This document shows positions 35,821 to 44,463 of a DNA stretch of 64,000 nt, piece by piece (positions within the stretch are counted from its first letter, which is position 1; each line of letters opens with the position of its first letter). The position numbers were made by a program, and so were the translations under genes. The DNA is from Pontibacter anaerobius. Lineage in GTDB: Bacteria; Bacteroidota; Bacteroidia; Cytophagales; Hymenobacteraceae. Under the pieces are notes generated by a model. That model did not search any database. It worked only from the letters and a program-made list of their open reading frames with translations, and was not told where the DNA came from. The stretch lies in assembly GCF_026241195.1 (NCBI RefSeq), contig NZ_JAPFQO010000015.1, forward strand, positions 1 to 64,000. The letters are read 5' to 3'.

Positions 35821-37242
35821 ATGCTAACCGGACGCGTAAACGCACCAGAGATAAACACCGAGCACGGCTGGCTCAACACCGACAGAAGCTGGTCCATCAA
35901 GGATTTTGCGGGCAAGATCGTGCTCCTGGATTTCTGGACCTTCGGCTGCATTAACTGCCAGCACATCGTGCCCGACCTGAAGCGGTTGGAGGATGAGTTT
36001 GCCGATGTGCTGGTGGTGATAGGAATACACTCCGCCAAATTCGACGCCGAGAAGCAGAATGAAACTATCCTGCAGGCCATCCACAAGTTCGGGATTGAGC
36101 ATCCGGTGGTAAACGATGCCGACTACAAGATCTGGAACCAGTATGGGGTGCGTGCTTGGCCCACCACCGTGCTGATAGACCCTAACGGCAAGGTGATCGG
36201 GCAGCATGCCGGGGAGGCCGTTTACGACACTGTGCGCCCTTATATCCAGAGGTTAAAAGAAGAGTATAAGGAGGTACTCAACCCAGAGCCGATCCGTTTC
36301 CACGTGGAGCATACGCCAGCCAAACCCAAGAATTTATACTTCCCATCTAAGCTGACAAGTGATACCGAAGGGTCCATTTTTCTATCCGACAGTGGCCACA
36401 ACCGCATCCTGAAGCTCAACCAACAAGGCGATGTGCTGGAAATAATCGGAAGCGGTGAGCAGGGTTTTAGAAACGGCAGCTATAGTGAGGCCACTTTCTA
36501 CGAGCCGCACGGGCTGGCCCTGCACGGCAGCATACTCTATGTAGCTGATGCCAAAAACAACGCCATCCGGAAGGTAGACCTGGAAGCAAAGCAGGTGAGC
36601 ACGGCTGCGGGTACGGGTGAGCTGGGGTACTATTTCCTGGACGATAAGCTAGATGAGCCCGTAAGCCCTAACAGCCCCTGGGACCTACTCATTTATGGCA
36701 AAAGCATGTTTATCGCCAACGCCGGCAACCACCAGCTCCTGCGCATGGACCTGGAGACGGAGAAGGTATACCGCTTTGCCGGTAGCGGCCGCGAAGCTCT
36801 GACCGACGGGCCTTTGCGTGAAGCCGCCTTTAACCAGCCCAGCGGGCTTTCCCGCAGTGGCCCCGTGCTTTATGTAGCCGATGCCGAGGCCAGCGCCATC
36901 CGCACCATCAACATAGAAACAGGTATGGTGCTTACCCCGCTAGGCAGAGGCCTGTTCGATTTCGGCGATGTGGACGGTGACACTGACGATGCGCTCCTGC
37001 AGCACTGCGTGGGGTTGGAATGCATTGACAACGATATTTACATAGCTGACACCTACAACGGCAAAATCAAAGTGCTGGACCTGCAGCGTAACCGCGTTCG
37101 CACCCTCGTCAGCGGTTTAAGCGAGCCCAATGATGTCATGTTCCTGAACGGCCAGCTTTGGGTTACCAGCACAAACAGTCACCAGCTATTTACCGTGAAT
37201 ATCACAACAGGCGAAAAGCAGGAGGTTGAGGTAAGGTTGTAA
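35821..37242 (+). CDS. Thioredoxin-like domain fused to NHL-repeat propeller (NHLRC2-like)
   Basis: A 473-aa protein. Residues about 1-150 form a TlpA/thioredoxin-like domain with active site FGCINCQH (CxxC) and cis-Pro region RAWPTTVL. Residues about 165-473 form an NHL propeller with repeated blades (SDSGHNRILKL, VADAKNNAIRKVD, ANAGNHQLLRMD, VADAEASAIRTI, ADTYNGKIKVLD). This is the architecture of animal NHLRC2 and its bacterial relatives. No signal peptide, so probably cytoplasmic. Function in bacteria is poorly known; a redox role is inferred from the CxxC. The ATG at 35821 immediately follows repeat D. Confidence 0.92.
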   Translation: MLTGRVNAPEINTEHGWLNTDRSWSIKDFAGKIVLLDFWTFGCINCQHIVPDLKRLEDEFADVLVVIGIHSAKFDAEKQNETILQAIHKFGIEHPVVNDADYKIWNQYGVRAWPTTVLIDPNGKVIGQHAGEAVYDTVRPYIQRLKEEYKEVLNPEPIRFHVEHTPAKPKNLYFPSKLTSDTEGSIFLSDSGHNRILKLNQQGDVLEIIGSGEQGFRNGSYSEATFYEPHGLALHGSILYVADAKNNAIRKVDLEAKQVSTAAGTGELGYYFLDDKLDEPVSPNSPWDLLIYGKSMFIANAGNHQLLRMDLETEKVYRFAGSGREALTDGPLREAAFNQPSGLSRSGPVLYVADAEASAIRTINIETGMVLTPLGRGLFDFGDVDGDTDDALLQHCVGLECIDNDIYIADTYNGKIKVLDLQRNRVRTLVSGLSEPNDVMFLNGQLWVTSTNSHQLFTVNITTGEKQEVEVRL

Positions 37243-37265
37243 GTATAGAATTCCTGCACGATTGT

Positions 37266-37445
37266 CATCCCTCTGCCTCCTCCGAGGAGGGAAATTATCC
37301 AACCACCCCTGCCCCTCCTTGTTTAAGGAGGGGAGTTCTGTTGAAGCTCCGTTAGCAGTGGCTATTTAATAGCGCGAGCGTCCTCGCTCGTGACCGGGTA
37401 TAGCTGGGCCTCCGGCCCAGTTTAGCTGCAAACTAAACACCATAG
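37266..37445 (-). repeat. Dispersed repeat fragment, copy E
   Basis: Partial copy between the convergent ends of the thioredoxin-NHL and DinB genes; the core with GAGCGCCTTTGG is missing. It keeps CCCCTGCCCCTCCTT...AGGAGGGGAG and AAGCTCCGTTAGCAGTGGCTAT, then jumps to three hairpins: CGAGCG-TCCT-CGCTCG (37375-37390), CTGGGCC-TCC-GGCCCAG, and GTTTAG-CTGCAAA-CTAAAC. It fills the roughly 270-bp gap. Confidence 0.75.
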
Positions 37446-37511
37446 TCAACCGCATTGGCAGCAGCTAGAAAGTATAGTCTAAGTATAAAGTATCGTTAAA
37501 CCAGCCTAACC

Positions 37512-38075
37512 TTAGGCAGCCGCTTGCTTCGCTAGCAACTGCTTTACCCGAAGCGCCTGCTGCACATGGCGTTCCTGGTGCACAGTCACAAACTCCAGCG
37601 CCTCCCCTATCCTAAGTTTCAGCAGCTTGAAGAATTCCACCGGTACCGCTTTCTTATTTAGGTTGGCTTTTTTAGCATCATACAGTAGGTGTGCCAACTC
37701 CTGCTGGTGCTGCAGAAACTCCTCTATGGTGGCACGGCCCAACTGGCTGTTGTTGGGGTTCATGTGCTTCACCGTTTTGTGCTTCTTCATGTTCTGCGGC
37801 CGCACCATGTCCAGCGACTTTCTGCCCAGCCAACTGTAGGTTATACTTGGCACGCAGTTTTCGCAGGTGTTGTGTGCTATGGCTTTGGCCAGAGCCGGGT
37901 TGTAATACCGGCTGTAGCGGTTCAGGTGCTCCAGGCATTCCAGCATGCTCCAGCTATCGGGAGATGGCTTATAATTGAGGTCAACCAGACTCAGCGAGGA
38001 GAATTCCTGCGCAACGGTTTCGGCCAGGTGTTTAATAATTTGCGAGAGTTGTTCCGGTGTGGTCATGGCGATCAT
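37512..38075 (-). CDS. DinB-family protein
   Basis: A 187-aa four-helix DinB/YfiT-type protein. The metal-binding histidines appear in MLECLEHLNRY (about residue 50) and in VTVHQERHVQQ (about 165-170). DinB-fold proteins are often metal-dependent thiol transferases, including bacillithiol S-transferases, which would fit the YtxJ gene elsewhere in the window; the exact substrate is not known. Start could be Met1 or Met4. Confidence 0.87.
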   Translation of the reverse strand: MIAMTTPEQLSQIIKHLAETVAQEFSSLSLVDLNYKPSPDSWSMLECLEHLNRYSRYYNPALAKAIAHNTCENCVPSITYSWLGRKSLDMVRPQNMKKHKTVKHMNPNNSQLGRATIEEFLQHQQELAHLLYDAKKANLNKKAVPVEFFKLLKLRIGEALEFVTVHQERHVQQALRVKQLLAKQAAA

Positions 38076-38211
38076 AGTTTTAGGATGTACAGCACAAAGA
38101 TACAGCAGGTTATACGTCCAAATCCTTGACGGAAATCAAGATTTAACGAAGTATAGTATATATTAAGATTTTTTTGCATCTTCCACACCTCAAGACATAT
38201 AAACAACTCCC

Positions 38212-38892
38212 ATGGCTAAATCAGTGAAAGCACTTATATTATCGTTTTTGGCCTATGGCCTGTTTTATGCAGATGCTGCGGCACAATACACCTCAACCAC
38301 AGACATGGAGGCCCGCCCCGTGCATGAGTACAACACCATTTCGATGGCAGGCTCGCCTTACCTGCACCCCGACTTTGCCGAAGGTACGATCGTGCTGAAC
38401 AATGGCACTACCTACCAGGGCATTAACATGATGTATGACCAGGTGCAGGATGTGATCATTTTTAAGGCCAAGAACGGACAGGTAAAAGAACTGATAGAGC
38501 CGGTGAAGGAGTTCAGCATCAACTATATCCACAACAACGCAAACACCAGCAAAACCTTCCGAAATGGTTATAGCGGCGAAGATGTATTGCCGGAGGCATT
38601 TTTAGAGGTGTTAGCCGATGGCAAAACCGCGCTGCTTAAAAAAACCTCCAAAAAGATTTTCGACCGCAAAAGCTATAACTCGGCCACCATTGAGCGGGAG
38701 GTGCAGGAGAGTGAGGATTACTACATTGCCACTGGCAGTAAACTGGTGAAGGTGAAGAAAAGCAAAAGCTCGCTACTCGCTGCCATGCCGGGAAAACCTG
38801 ACGACTTACAAAGCTTCATCAAAACCAACTCTCTGAACCTGCGCAACGACAGCGACATAGCCAAGCTGGTAGCCTACTACAACAGCCTGTAA
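38212..38892 (+). CDS. Secreted protein of unknown function
   Basis: A 226-aa protein with a signal peptide (MAKSVKALILSFLAYGLFYADAAAQ). The mature part has a conserved-looking beta region (GTIVLNNGTTYQGINMMYD...VIIFKAKNGQVKELIEPVKEF) and a lysine-rich middle. I do not recognise a named domain. The stop is 1 bp from the end of the convergent Crp-type regulator gene. Confidence 0.65.
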   Translation: MAKSVKALILSFLAYGLFYADAAAQYTSTTDMEARPVHEYNTISMAGSPYLHPDFAEGTIVLNNGTTYQGINMMYDQVQDVIIFKAKNGQVKELIEPVKEFSINYIHNNANTSKTFRNGYSGEDVLPEAFLEVLADGKTALLKKTSKKIFDRKSYNSATIEREVQESEDYYIATGSKLVKVKKSKSSLLAAMPGKPDDLQSFIKTNSLNLRNDSDIAKLVAYYNSL

Positions 38893-38893
38893 C

Positions 38894-39445
38894 TTACTTC
38901 AGGCGGCTCAGCGTTTCGGGCGACATGCGCAGGTAGGAGGCGATATACTTTTTAGGGATGTGCTGGAACAGGTGCGGGCTGCGCTGCCTTACCCGCTGCA
39001 GCCGCTGCTCCGGCTCAGGCAGCAGCAGGTCTACCTCGCGCTCAATTTTACCCACCAGCGCTTTCTCCAACTGCTCGTACCAGAAGCGCCTGATGTTGGG
39101 CCGCTCCTCCATCAGCTGTACAAAATCATACTTACTGATGCCAAGCAACTCGCTCTTACGCAGGGCCTGTATGTAGTAGCTTGATGGTGCGCCGTTTACG
39201 AAAGAGGGGAAGGAAACGAGCAAGGTGTCAGGGTAGCCAAAGCCCACACAGATTTCCTCGTCGGGGAGCGGGTAGTAAATGCGCAGCGCACCGCCGGAGA
39301 CAAAGTATAAACCCTGCTCCACCTGCCCCTGCCGGATCAGGAAATCGTACCGACTCAGCTGCACCCGCTTCTGCCACCGTGCCTCCAGCGCGGCTACGTC
39401 TTCCGGGGTAAAGTATGGGATTTGCTGTAGGAGGGTGCGGAGCAT
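38894..39445 (-). CDS. Crp/Fnr-family transcriptional regulator
   Basis: About 183 aa from the ATG at 39445, which starts the cyclic-nucleotide-binding-like fold (MLRTLLQQIPYFTPEDV); codons upstream to 39517 are not protein-like. An effector beta-roll (LIRQGQVEQGLYFVSGGALRIYY) is followed by a C-terminal helix-turn-helix ending IPKKYIASYLRMSPETLSRLK, which stops almost right after the recognition helix, as is usual for this Bacteroidota group. No Fnr-type cysteines. Ligand unknown. Confidence 0.88.
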   Translation of the reverse strand: MLRTLLQQIPYFTPEDVAALEARWQKRVQLSRYDFLIRQGQVEQGLYFVSGGALRIYYPLPDEEICVGFGYPDTLLVSFPSFVNGAPSSYYIQALRKSELLGISKYDFVQLMEERPNIRRFWYEQLEKALVGKIEREVDLLLPEPEQRLQRVRQRSPHLFQHIPKKYIASYLRMSPETLSRLK

Positions 39446-39573
39446 GGGAAAAGTATACCGTTGAAGTACTGAAGCAAGATTTTTGCCGCCGCCCTTGCTG
39501 CGTGTTTTCACCAGCAAGCGGTACGGCTACAGAAGTTTAGATTGTTGGTGAGAACACCAACAATGGCGAAAGG

Positions 39574-40572
39574 TTAGGTTGATATATAATCTTTCGCTGA
39601 CTCCGAATATACTTTTAGTACAGCGTCCGTCATATACTCGAGTCTCTTCTCACTTGCCAATTCTTCGATGGAAGAATAAGAAATAAAAGTACATGTGTTA
39701 GCCAGTATATGTCTGAAAACTGGCCTGGAAAGCTCCTGCATTACTTTTGACTTTCTTTCTGAAGGAGCAACTATATGTGCTTTTATATTGAGATTAGGCT
39801 GCAGTGCCATTAAATCGGCCATCCTTAGTATGCCTGAGTAAATCGATGTTGTGTGTTCTATCTCGAAGGCCCGGACAATTGTTCGTCCATTTATCCAAAG
39901 CACATCAATATTCTCAATAGTTTTTATGGTGTCAAGATCATAGTTAAGTGGCAGGTCGTTTAGTACAGATTTCTTAATTGGTTGCCACGCCTCCAAGACT
40001 CTGCTTCTATCGTTCCTAGGAATCCAAATACTGTACCCCATGCGGTCTCCGATTTCCGCAAGCTTTGCCTGAATTCTTATTGAGTCTCGTGTAAGCGGTG
40101 CTTCATCTATTATTTCATCAGTGGTAGTTGTAGTTGGTTCTACAAAATCAACAGGTACAGGTGAAGCAACTTCAAAAGGTACGAAATGGTCAACCTTATT
40201 AACCCTGAATTTGTGATCTAATAGATCACAAGCAGCTTTATCTGTAATAGGCTTGGATGCTTGCACATACTTTATGCTCCAGTGTTTCCCGCCTGGTTCT
40301 GACAACACTGACAAGTCAAAAGGCTGACAGAACTCTACTTCCTTTATACCTAAAGTATGCACGTATCTCTCTCCATCAGGCCAAGGCTTGTGCTTGGTTA
40401 TTTCATTGAGCTTAAAGCGTGCGCCGCATAAAGTCTTCTTCCCCACCTTTACGACAAGATAAATCAAATCACCCTGCTGAGGTGCCCGGTTTGAAAAGCC
40501 TGCTACATTGTGCCCAATGCACATATTATAATTTTCAACAGAAGTCGAGCAATGGAGGATTCTTGTACTCAT
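39574..40572 (-). CDS. Predicted EVE/PUA-like domain plus PD-(D/E)XK-like nuclease (putative modified-DNA restriction enzyme)
   Basis: A 332-aa protein on an AT-rich island. Residues about 1-130 look like a PUA/EVE-type domain (GDLIYLVVKVGKKTLCGARF...HWSIKYVQA), a fold used to read modified bases. Residues about 160-320 contain the segment IDVLWINGRTIVRAFEIEHTTSIYSG, then a LRMADLMALQPN helix and KAHIVAPSERKSKVM, which I recognise as the core of predicted restriction-endonuclease-like proteins; the Asp and Glu are placed as in PD-(D/E)XK folds, although the usual Lys is not obvious. Codon and base use differ from the neighbours. No methylase is adjacent. The domain calls are by eye. Confidence 0.6.
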   Translation of the reverse strand: MSTRILHCSTSVENYNMCIGHNVAGFSNRAPQQGDLIYLVVKVGKKTLCGARFKLNEITKHKPWPDGERYVHTLGIKEVEFCQPFDLSVLSEPGGKHWSIKYVQASKPITDKAACDLLDHKFRVNKVDHFVPFEVASPVPVDFVEPTTTTTDEIIDEAPLTRDSIRIQAKLAEIGDRMGYSIWIPRNDRSRVLEAWQPIKKSVLNDLPLNYDLDTIKTIENIDVLWINGRTIVRAFEIEHTTSIYSGILRMADLMALQPNLNIKAHIVAPSERKSKVMQELSRPVFRHILANTCTFISYSSIEELASEKRLEYMTDAVLKVYSESAKDYIST

Positions 40573-40648
40573 AGTTTGAGGATAAGGGGTAACTTATATA
40601 GGATAAAGTTAATGTATAATTATACATCTTCCAACACTTTTGGTACCC

Positions 40649-40933
40649 CTACCGCCGCTGCTCAAAGCCATCAAATCCCTCCAGGCTATCCTTCTCCTCT
40701 ACCTCCACCTTCTCCACCTTGGCGTGGCGGGGGCCATCGTAAGCCCACTGCTCCAGTTGCTTCAGAGCTTCGGGGCTTCCTTCGGCCTCTAAGTATACCG
40801 TGCCACCGGGTTCGTTCTGCACAAAGCCGGTGAGGCCCAGTTCTTCGGCTTTCTCCTGGGTGCTGGCTCTAAAGAATACGCCTTGCACCTTGCCGTGCAC
40901 ACGCATAGCTACTCGCTTCTTGTCCTTCTCCAT
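40649..40933 (-). CDS. acyP: Acylphosphatase
   Basis: A 94-aa enzyme hydrolysing acyl phosphates. The signature VHGKVQGVFFRASTQEKAEELGL (catalytic Arg in FFRAS, about residue 22) and the Asn in GFVQNEPGGTVYLEAEG are intact. It is 33 bp downstream of the App1-type phosphatase gene and likely co-transcribed with it. Confidence 0.95.
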   Translation of the reverse strand: MEKDKKRVAMRVHGKVQGVFFRASTQEKAEELGLTGFVQNEPGGTVYLEAEGSPEALKQLEQWAYDGPRHAKVEKVEVEEKDSLEGFDGFEQRR

Positions 40934-40966
40934 AGTATAAGTATAAAGTATAGTTTGTGCGGTTTG

Positions 40967-42115
40967 TCAGCTGCCTTTCTGCTCGTCGGCCTCACACGCC
41001 TGCCTTACGTCCTCCAGCTGCACCTCGTTTATCCAGCCCATTTTAACGGCATGCCTGGCAGCCGAGAGGGTTTCCTCCACCAGTTCCATCTCCACACCCT
41101 GCGCTTTTACCTGCCGGGCTATACTTCTAACCTCTTTGTCGCGCTCACCTGGAGATACATCGCGGACATAGATACCCAGAACCCGGCCAGGGTACTCCTG
41201 CACCACCCTCTGGTAAACCTCAGGGTCATGCTGGCCACTGTCGCCGATGCAGATGAATTTGAGGTAGGGAAAGGTATCCAGGATATGGCGTATTTTTTCA
41301 AGCTTATACTCCTCTTCGCTGGTTTCCAAGTCGCCGCGGTCCAGGCGGGTGCCTTTGTCGCGGAGCAGCAGCGGGCCTTCCGGAATGTCGTGTGAGCGGA
41401 AGAAGCTGATCAGCAGGTCATACAGGTTCCACTCGCTACCCGACACGTAGAAGAGTGGGTTCTTCCCCTTGCCGTCGCTGCCCTTGCACAAGGCCCTGAA
41501 AAAGCCGGCTACTCCCGGAAACGGGCTGCGCTCGGTCGCGTTCTTAGTCAGCATCAGCTTTAGCCGCCCCAGAAAACTTTTGATGTTAGATATCAGCACG
41601 GTGTCATCTATGTCGGAGATGATGCCGAACTCCACGTTTTTGCCCGGCGCATACACGTAAGCCTCTGCCTCCAGCCGATCCTTGTCTGTTTTGTGGCTCA
41701 GCAGTTGCAGCTTTACCTTGTTATCAGTTGTACTGTAATCAATGGCAGTGTCGGGCCAGAACTCCACATTAAAGAATCCCTCTTCATCCGTTTCCACCTC
41801 CACCTCCTGCCCCGCAAAACTCGCCTTCACTTTCATCCCCGGTATCTCGTCCGACTCATACCGTTTGTAAGTGTCCTTAAGATGGACCAGCACGTCGTCG
41901 CTTTCTCGCGGCTTCCTTACCTTTTCATCTTCCAGCACCCGGCCCTTTACATACACATAGTTTTCGTTGCCAAAGCCATAGTAGGGCATTATGTTGATAG
42001 GCTCCAGCAGGTGTAGCTTGTCTTTTACCTTAAACTTAGCCATCGAAATGCTGTGCTCTGCGCTTTCCAGGGCCATTAGCAGCTTGTCTTTTATTTCAGG
42101 GGATAGGCCTGCCAT
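40967..42115 (-). CDS. App1-family phosphatidate phosphatase-like protein (DUF2183)
   Basis: A 382-aa protein. The C-terminal half is an App1 HAD-type phosphatase with catalytic GIISDIDDTVLIS (DxDxT, about residues 172-184), FYVSGSEWNLYDLL (motif II) and FICIGDSGQHDPEVY (motif III/IV). The N-terminal half has a beta-sandwich-like region, VKASFAGQEVEVETDEEGFF. Yeast App1 removes phosphate from phosphatidic acid at membranes; the bacterial substrate is unproven. No signal peptide. Confidence 0.9.
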   Translation of the reverse strand: MAGLSPEIKDKLLMALESAEHSISMAKFKVKDKLHLLEPINIMPYYGFGNENYVYVKGRVLEDEKVRKPRESDDVLVHLKDTYKRYESDEIPGMKVKASFAGQEVEVETDEEGFFNVEFWPDTAIDYSTTDNKVKLQLLSHKTDKDRLEAEAYVYAPGKNVEFGIISDIDDTVLISNIKSFLGRLKLMLTKNATERSPFPGVAGFFRALCKGSDGKGKNPLFYVSGSEWNLYDLLISFFRSHDIPEGPLLLRDKGTRLDRGDLETSEEEYKLEKIRHILDTFPYLKFICIGDSGQHDPEVYQRVVQEYPGRVLGIYVRDVSPGERDKEVRSIARQVKAQGVEMELVEETLSAARHAVKMGWINEVQLEDVRQACEADEQKGS

Positions 42116-42212
42116 ACTTCAGTTTTTTTCTTTTTTGAACGGGCTACACCTGTTGGGGTTAGGCTTCGGGATAGTTACCCACAGGAGAACATTTCCTGCG
42201 GGCACTTTTGTT

Positions 42213-42220
42213 ATCTTTGC
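42213..42220 (+). promoter_or_regulatory. -7 element of the sdaA promoter
   Basis: TATCTTTG matches TAnnTTTG, about 75 bp before the ATG. No good -33 box is seen. Confidence 0.4.
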
Positions 42221-42294
42221 AATACGTATACTTGTAGTACGGCTGGCCACATGGCAGCCTGCCGCAACACAACACTAGAGAAGGAATTAAAACG

Positions 42295-43200
42295 ATGTCA
42301 TTACTATTCACAGACTTTAAAAGCTGGCAAAAGCACTGCGCTGAAACCGGCGAACCACTGTACCAGCCCGTGCTGGAGTACGAAATTGAGCAGAAAGGCC
42401 GCTCCGAGGAGTTTATCTGGGAGAACATCGCCAAGGCCTACGAGGTGATGAAAGACGCCGTGCAGACCGGCCTGACCGAGGACATGCGCTCACGCTCGGG
42501 CATGGTGAACAACAGCGCCAAGAAAGTGGCCAAGTCGCCGGTTACAGTGCTCTCGCCGGAGTTCCAGCTGCTGGTGTCGCGTGCGTTGGGCGCCAAGGAG
42601 GTGAACTCCTGCATGGGCCGCGTGGTGGCCGCCCCTACGGCCGGTGCCTCGGGTATACTTCCGGGCACGCTAACTACGCTGCAGGAGCTGCACGGCCTGG
42701 AGGACAGAAAGATACACGAGGGACTGCTGGTAGCCGCCGGCATCGCCCTGATCATTGAGCAGAACGCCTCGCTGGCCGGTGCCGTGGGCGGTTGCCAGGC
42801 CGAAACAGGAAGCGCCGCTGCCATGGCCGCAGGTGCCATTGTGTACTGCCTTGGCGGCGATGTGGCGCAGGTGTTTAATGCCGTGGCCATCACCATCCAA
42901 TGCATGCTGGGCCTGGTGTGCGACCCAGTGGCCGGCTTGGTGGAGGTGCCCTGCATTGTGCGCAACGCCAGTGCCGCTGCCATCGCCTTCTCTTCGTCGC
43001 AGCTGGCCATTGCCGGCGTAGATCCCGTTATACCCGTGGACCAGTGCGTGGCTGCCCTCGGCGAGGTGGGCGAAAGCATGGAGCGCAAGTATAAAGAGAC
43101 GGCCGAAGGCGGCCTGGCCAACACCCCCAGAGCCCGTGAGATCGAGAACTTCGTGCTGGTGCAGGATGTGGAGATTCTGCCGGATGAGGATGATCAATAA
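42295..43200 (+). CDS. sdaAA: L-serine ammonia-lyase, iron-sulfur type, alpha subunit
   Basis: A 301-aa protein of the SDH-alpha family that deaminates L-serine to pyruvate with a 4Fe-4S cluster. The cluster cysteines are in GGCQAETGSAAAMAA and VCDPVAGLVEVPCIVRN, and the NSCMGRVVAAPTAGASGILPG motif is intact. In two-subunit enzymes a separate beta chain (sdaAB) is needed; it is not adjacent here. With gcvP the window has two entries into one-carbon/serine-glycine metabolism, but they are not linked in an operon. Confidence 0.94.
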   Translation: MSLLFTDFKSWQKHCAETGEPLYQPVLEYEIEQKGRSEEFIWENIAKAYEVMKDAVQTGLTEDMRSRSGMVNNSAKKVAKSPVTVLSPEFQLLVSRALGAKEVNSCMGRVVAAPTAGASGILPGTLTTLQELHGLEDRKIHEGLLVAAGIALIIEQNASLAGAVGGCQAETGSAAAMAAGAIVYCLGGDVAQVFNAVAITIQCMLGLVCDPVAGLVEVPCIVRNASAAAIAFSSSQLAIAGVDPVIPVDQCVAALGEVGESMERKYKETAEGGLANTPRAREIENFVLVQDVEILPDEDDQ

Positions 43201-43231
43201 TGAAGGGGATTTAGCTGATTTTTATACTTGT

Positions 43232-43260
43232 AGAGACGCAATACATTGCGTCTCTTTCTT
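43232..43260 (+). terminator. Terminator of sdaAA
   Basis: AGAGACGCAAT (43232-43242) and ATTGCGTCTCT (43245-43255) are perfect arms with a 2-nt centre, followed by T-rich sequence. Confidence 0.85.
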
Positions 43261-43324
43261 TTGTCTGCCCGACAGACACCGGCACGGCCACTATAAACAA
43301 ACAGCTTTTCTGCCATTTAAGCCG

Positions 43325-43332
43325 TACCTTTG
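43325..43332 (+). promoter_or_regulatory. -7 element of the hemB promoter
   Basis: TACCTTTG, identical to the -7 boxes of marR and ruvX, 43 bp before the hemB ATG. Confidence 0.45.
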
Positions 43333-43375
43333 CCCTAACTTAAAACCGAACGTTTTTCTGTAAAACTTTATAGAT

Positions 43376-44347
43376 ATGATCAGAAGACCAAGACGCAACC
43401 GCCAGACCGAAGCCATACGCAACCTGGTGCAGGAAACAACGCTGGGGGTAAACGATTTTATACTTCCGCTTTTTGTGATTGAGGGTCAGAACCAGCGCGT
43501 AGAGGTAGCCTCGATGCCAGGCATCAACCGCTTCTCCATTGATACGCTGCAGGAGGAGATCGCCTCTTGCGTAGAGCTAGGCATCAAAGCCTTCGCCCCC
43601 TTCCCAAGTATACCGGACCAGCTCAAAGACAAGTATGCCACCGAGAGCCACAATCCGGACGGTCTTTACGCCAGGTCCATCCGAGAGATAAAGAAGAACT
43701 TCCCGGATGTGGTGATTTTCTCAGACGTAGCCATGGATCCTTACAGCTCCGACGGACACGATGGTATTGTGGAGAACGGCGAGATACTGAACGACGAGAC
43801 GCTGGAGGTACTGGGCAAAATGGCCGTGGCACAGGCGCAGGCCGGAGCCGACGTAGTGGCCCCATCAGACATGATGGATGGCCGCGTAGCACACCTCCGC
43901 CACGTGCTGGATGAGCATGGCTACCAGAAGGTGGGCATCATGAGCTACACCGCCAAGTATGCCAGCGCCTTCTACGGCCCGTTCCGCGATGCATTAAGCT
44001 CAGCCCCTAAAATGGGCGACAAGAAAACCTACCAGATGAACCCGGCCAACAGCCGCGAGGCCCTGCTGGAGGCCGAGCTGGACATTGCCGAAGGCGCAGA
44101 CTACCTGATGGTGAAACCCGCCCTGGCCTACCTGGACATCATCAAGTCGCTGCGCGAGAATTCGCACCTGCCTATTGCGGCCTACAACGTGAGCGGGGAG
44201 TATGCCATGGTGAAAGCCGCCGCCGAAAGAGGCTGGATAGACGGTGAGAAAGCTATGCTGGAAAGCCTGCTAAGTATAAAACGCGCCGGCGCCGACATCA
44301 TCCTGTCTTACTTCGCCAAGGAGTTTGCACAATATCAGAAGCGATAG
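43376..44347 (+). CDS. hemB: Porphobilinogen synthase (delta-aminolevulinate dehydratase)
   Basis: A 323-aa enzyme condensing two 5-aminolevulinates in heme synthesis. The two active-site lysines are in MSYTAKYASAFYGPFR (about residue 197) and YLMVKPALAYLDII (about 247). The metal-site region reads FSDVAMDPYSSDGHDG, without the zinc-type cysteine cluster, so it is of the Mg-dependent type. Monocistronic, between two terminators. Confidence 0.98.
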   Translation: MIRRPRRNRQTEAIRNLVQETTLGVNDFILPLFVIEGQNQRVEVASMPGINRFSIDTLQEEIASCVELGIKAFAPFPSIPDQLKDKYATESHNPDGLYARSIREIKKNFPDVVIFSDVAMDPYSSDGHDGIVENGEILNDETLEVLGKMAVAQAQAGADVVAPSDMMDGRVAHLRHVLDEHGYQKVGIMSYTAKYASAFYGPFRDALSSAPKMGDKKTYQMNPANSREALLEAELDIAEGADYLMVKPALAYLDIIKSLRENSHLPIAAYNVSGEYAMVKAAAERGWIDGEKAMLESLLSIKRAGADIILSYFAKEFAQYQKR

Positions 44348-44370
44348 TATCGTATAAAAGCTATACTTTA

Positions 44371-44409
44371 AAAAGCGCACCGGCCCGGCTGGTGCGCTTT
44401 TTTTTTATT
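44371..44409 (+). terminator. Terminator of hemB
   Basis: AAAAGCGCACC (44371-44381) pairs with GGTGCGCTTTT (44391-44401), and a long T run follows. Confidence 0.92.
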
Positions 44410-44463
44410 CTAATATGACCTCTATCCTGAAAAATAGTAATAGAGTTTTTCGCAGGCGCTTGT

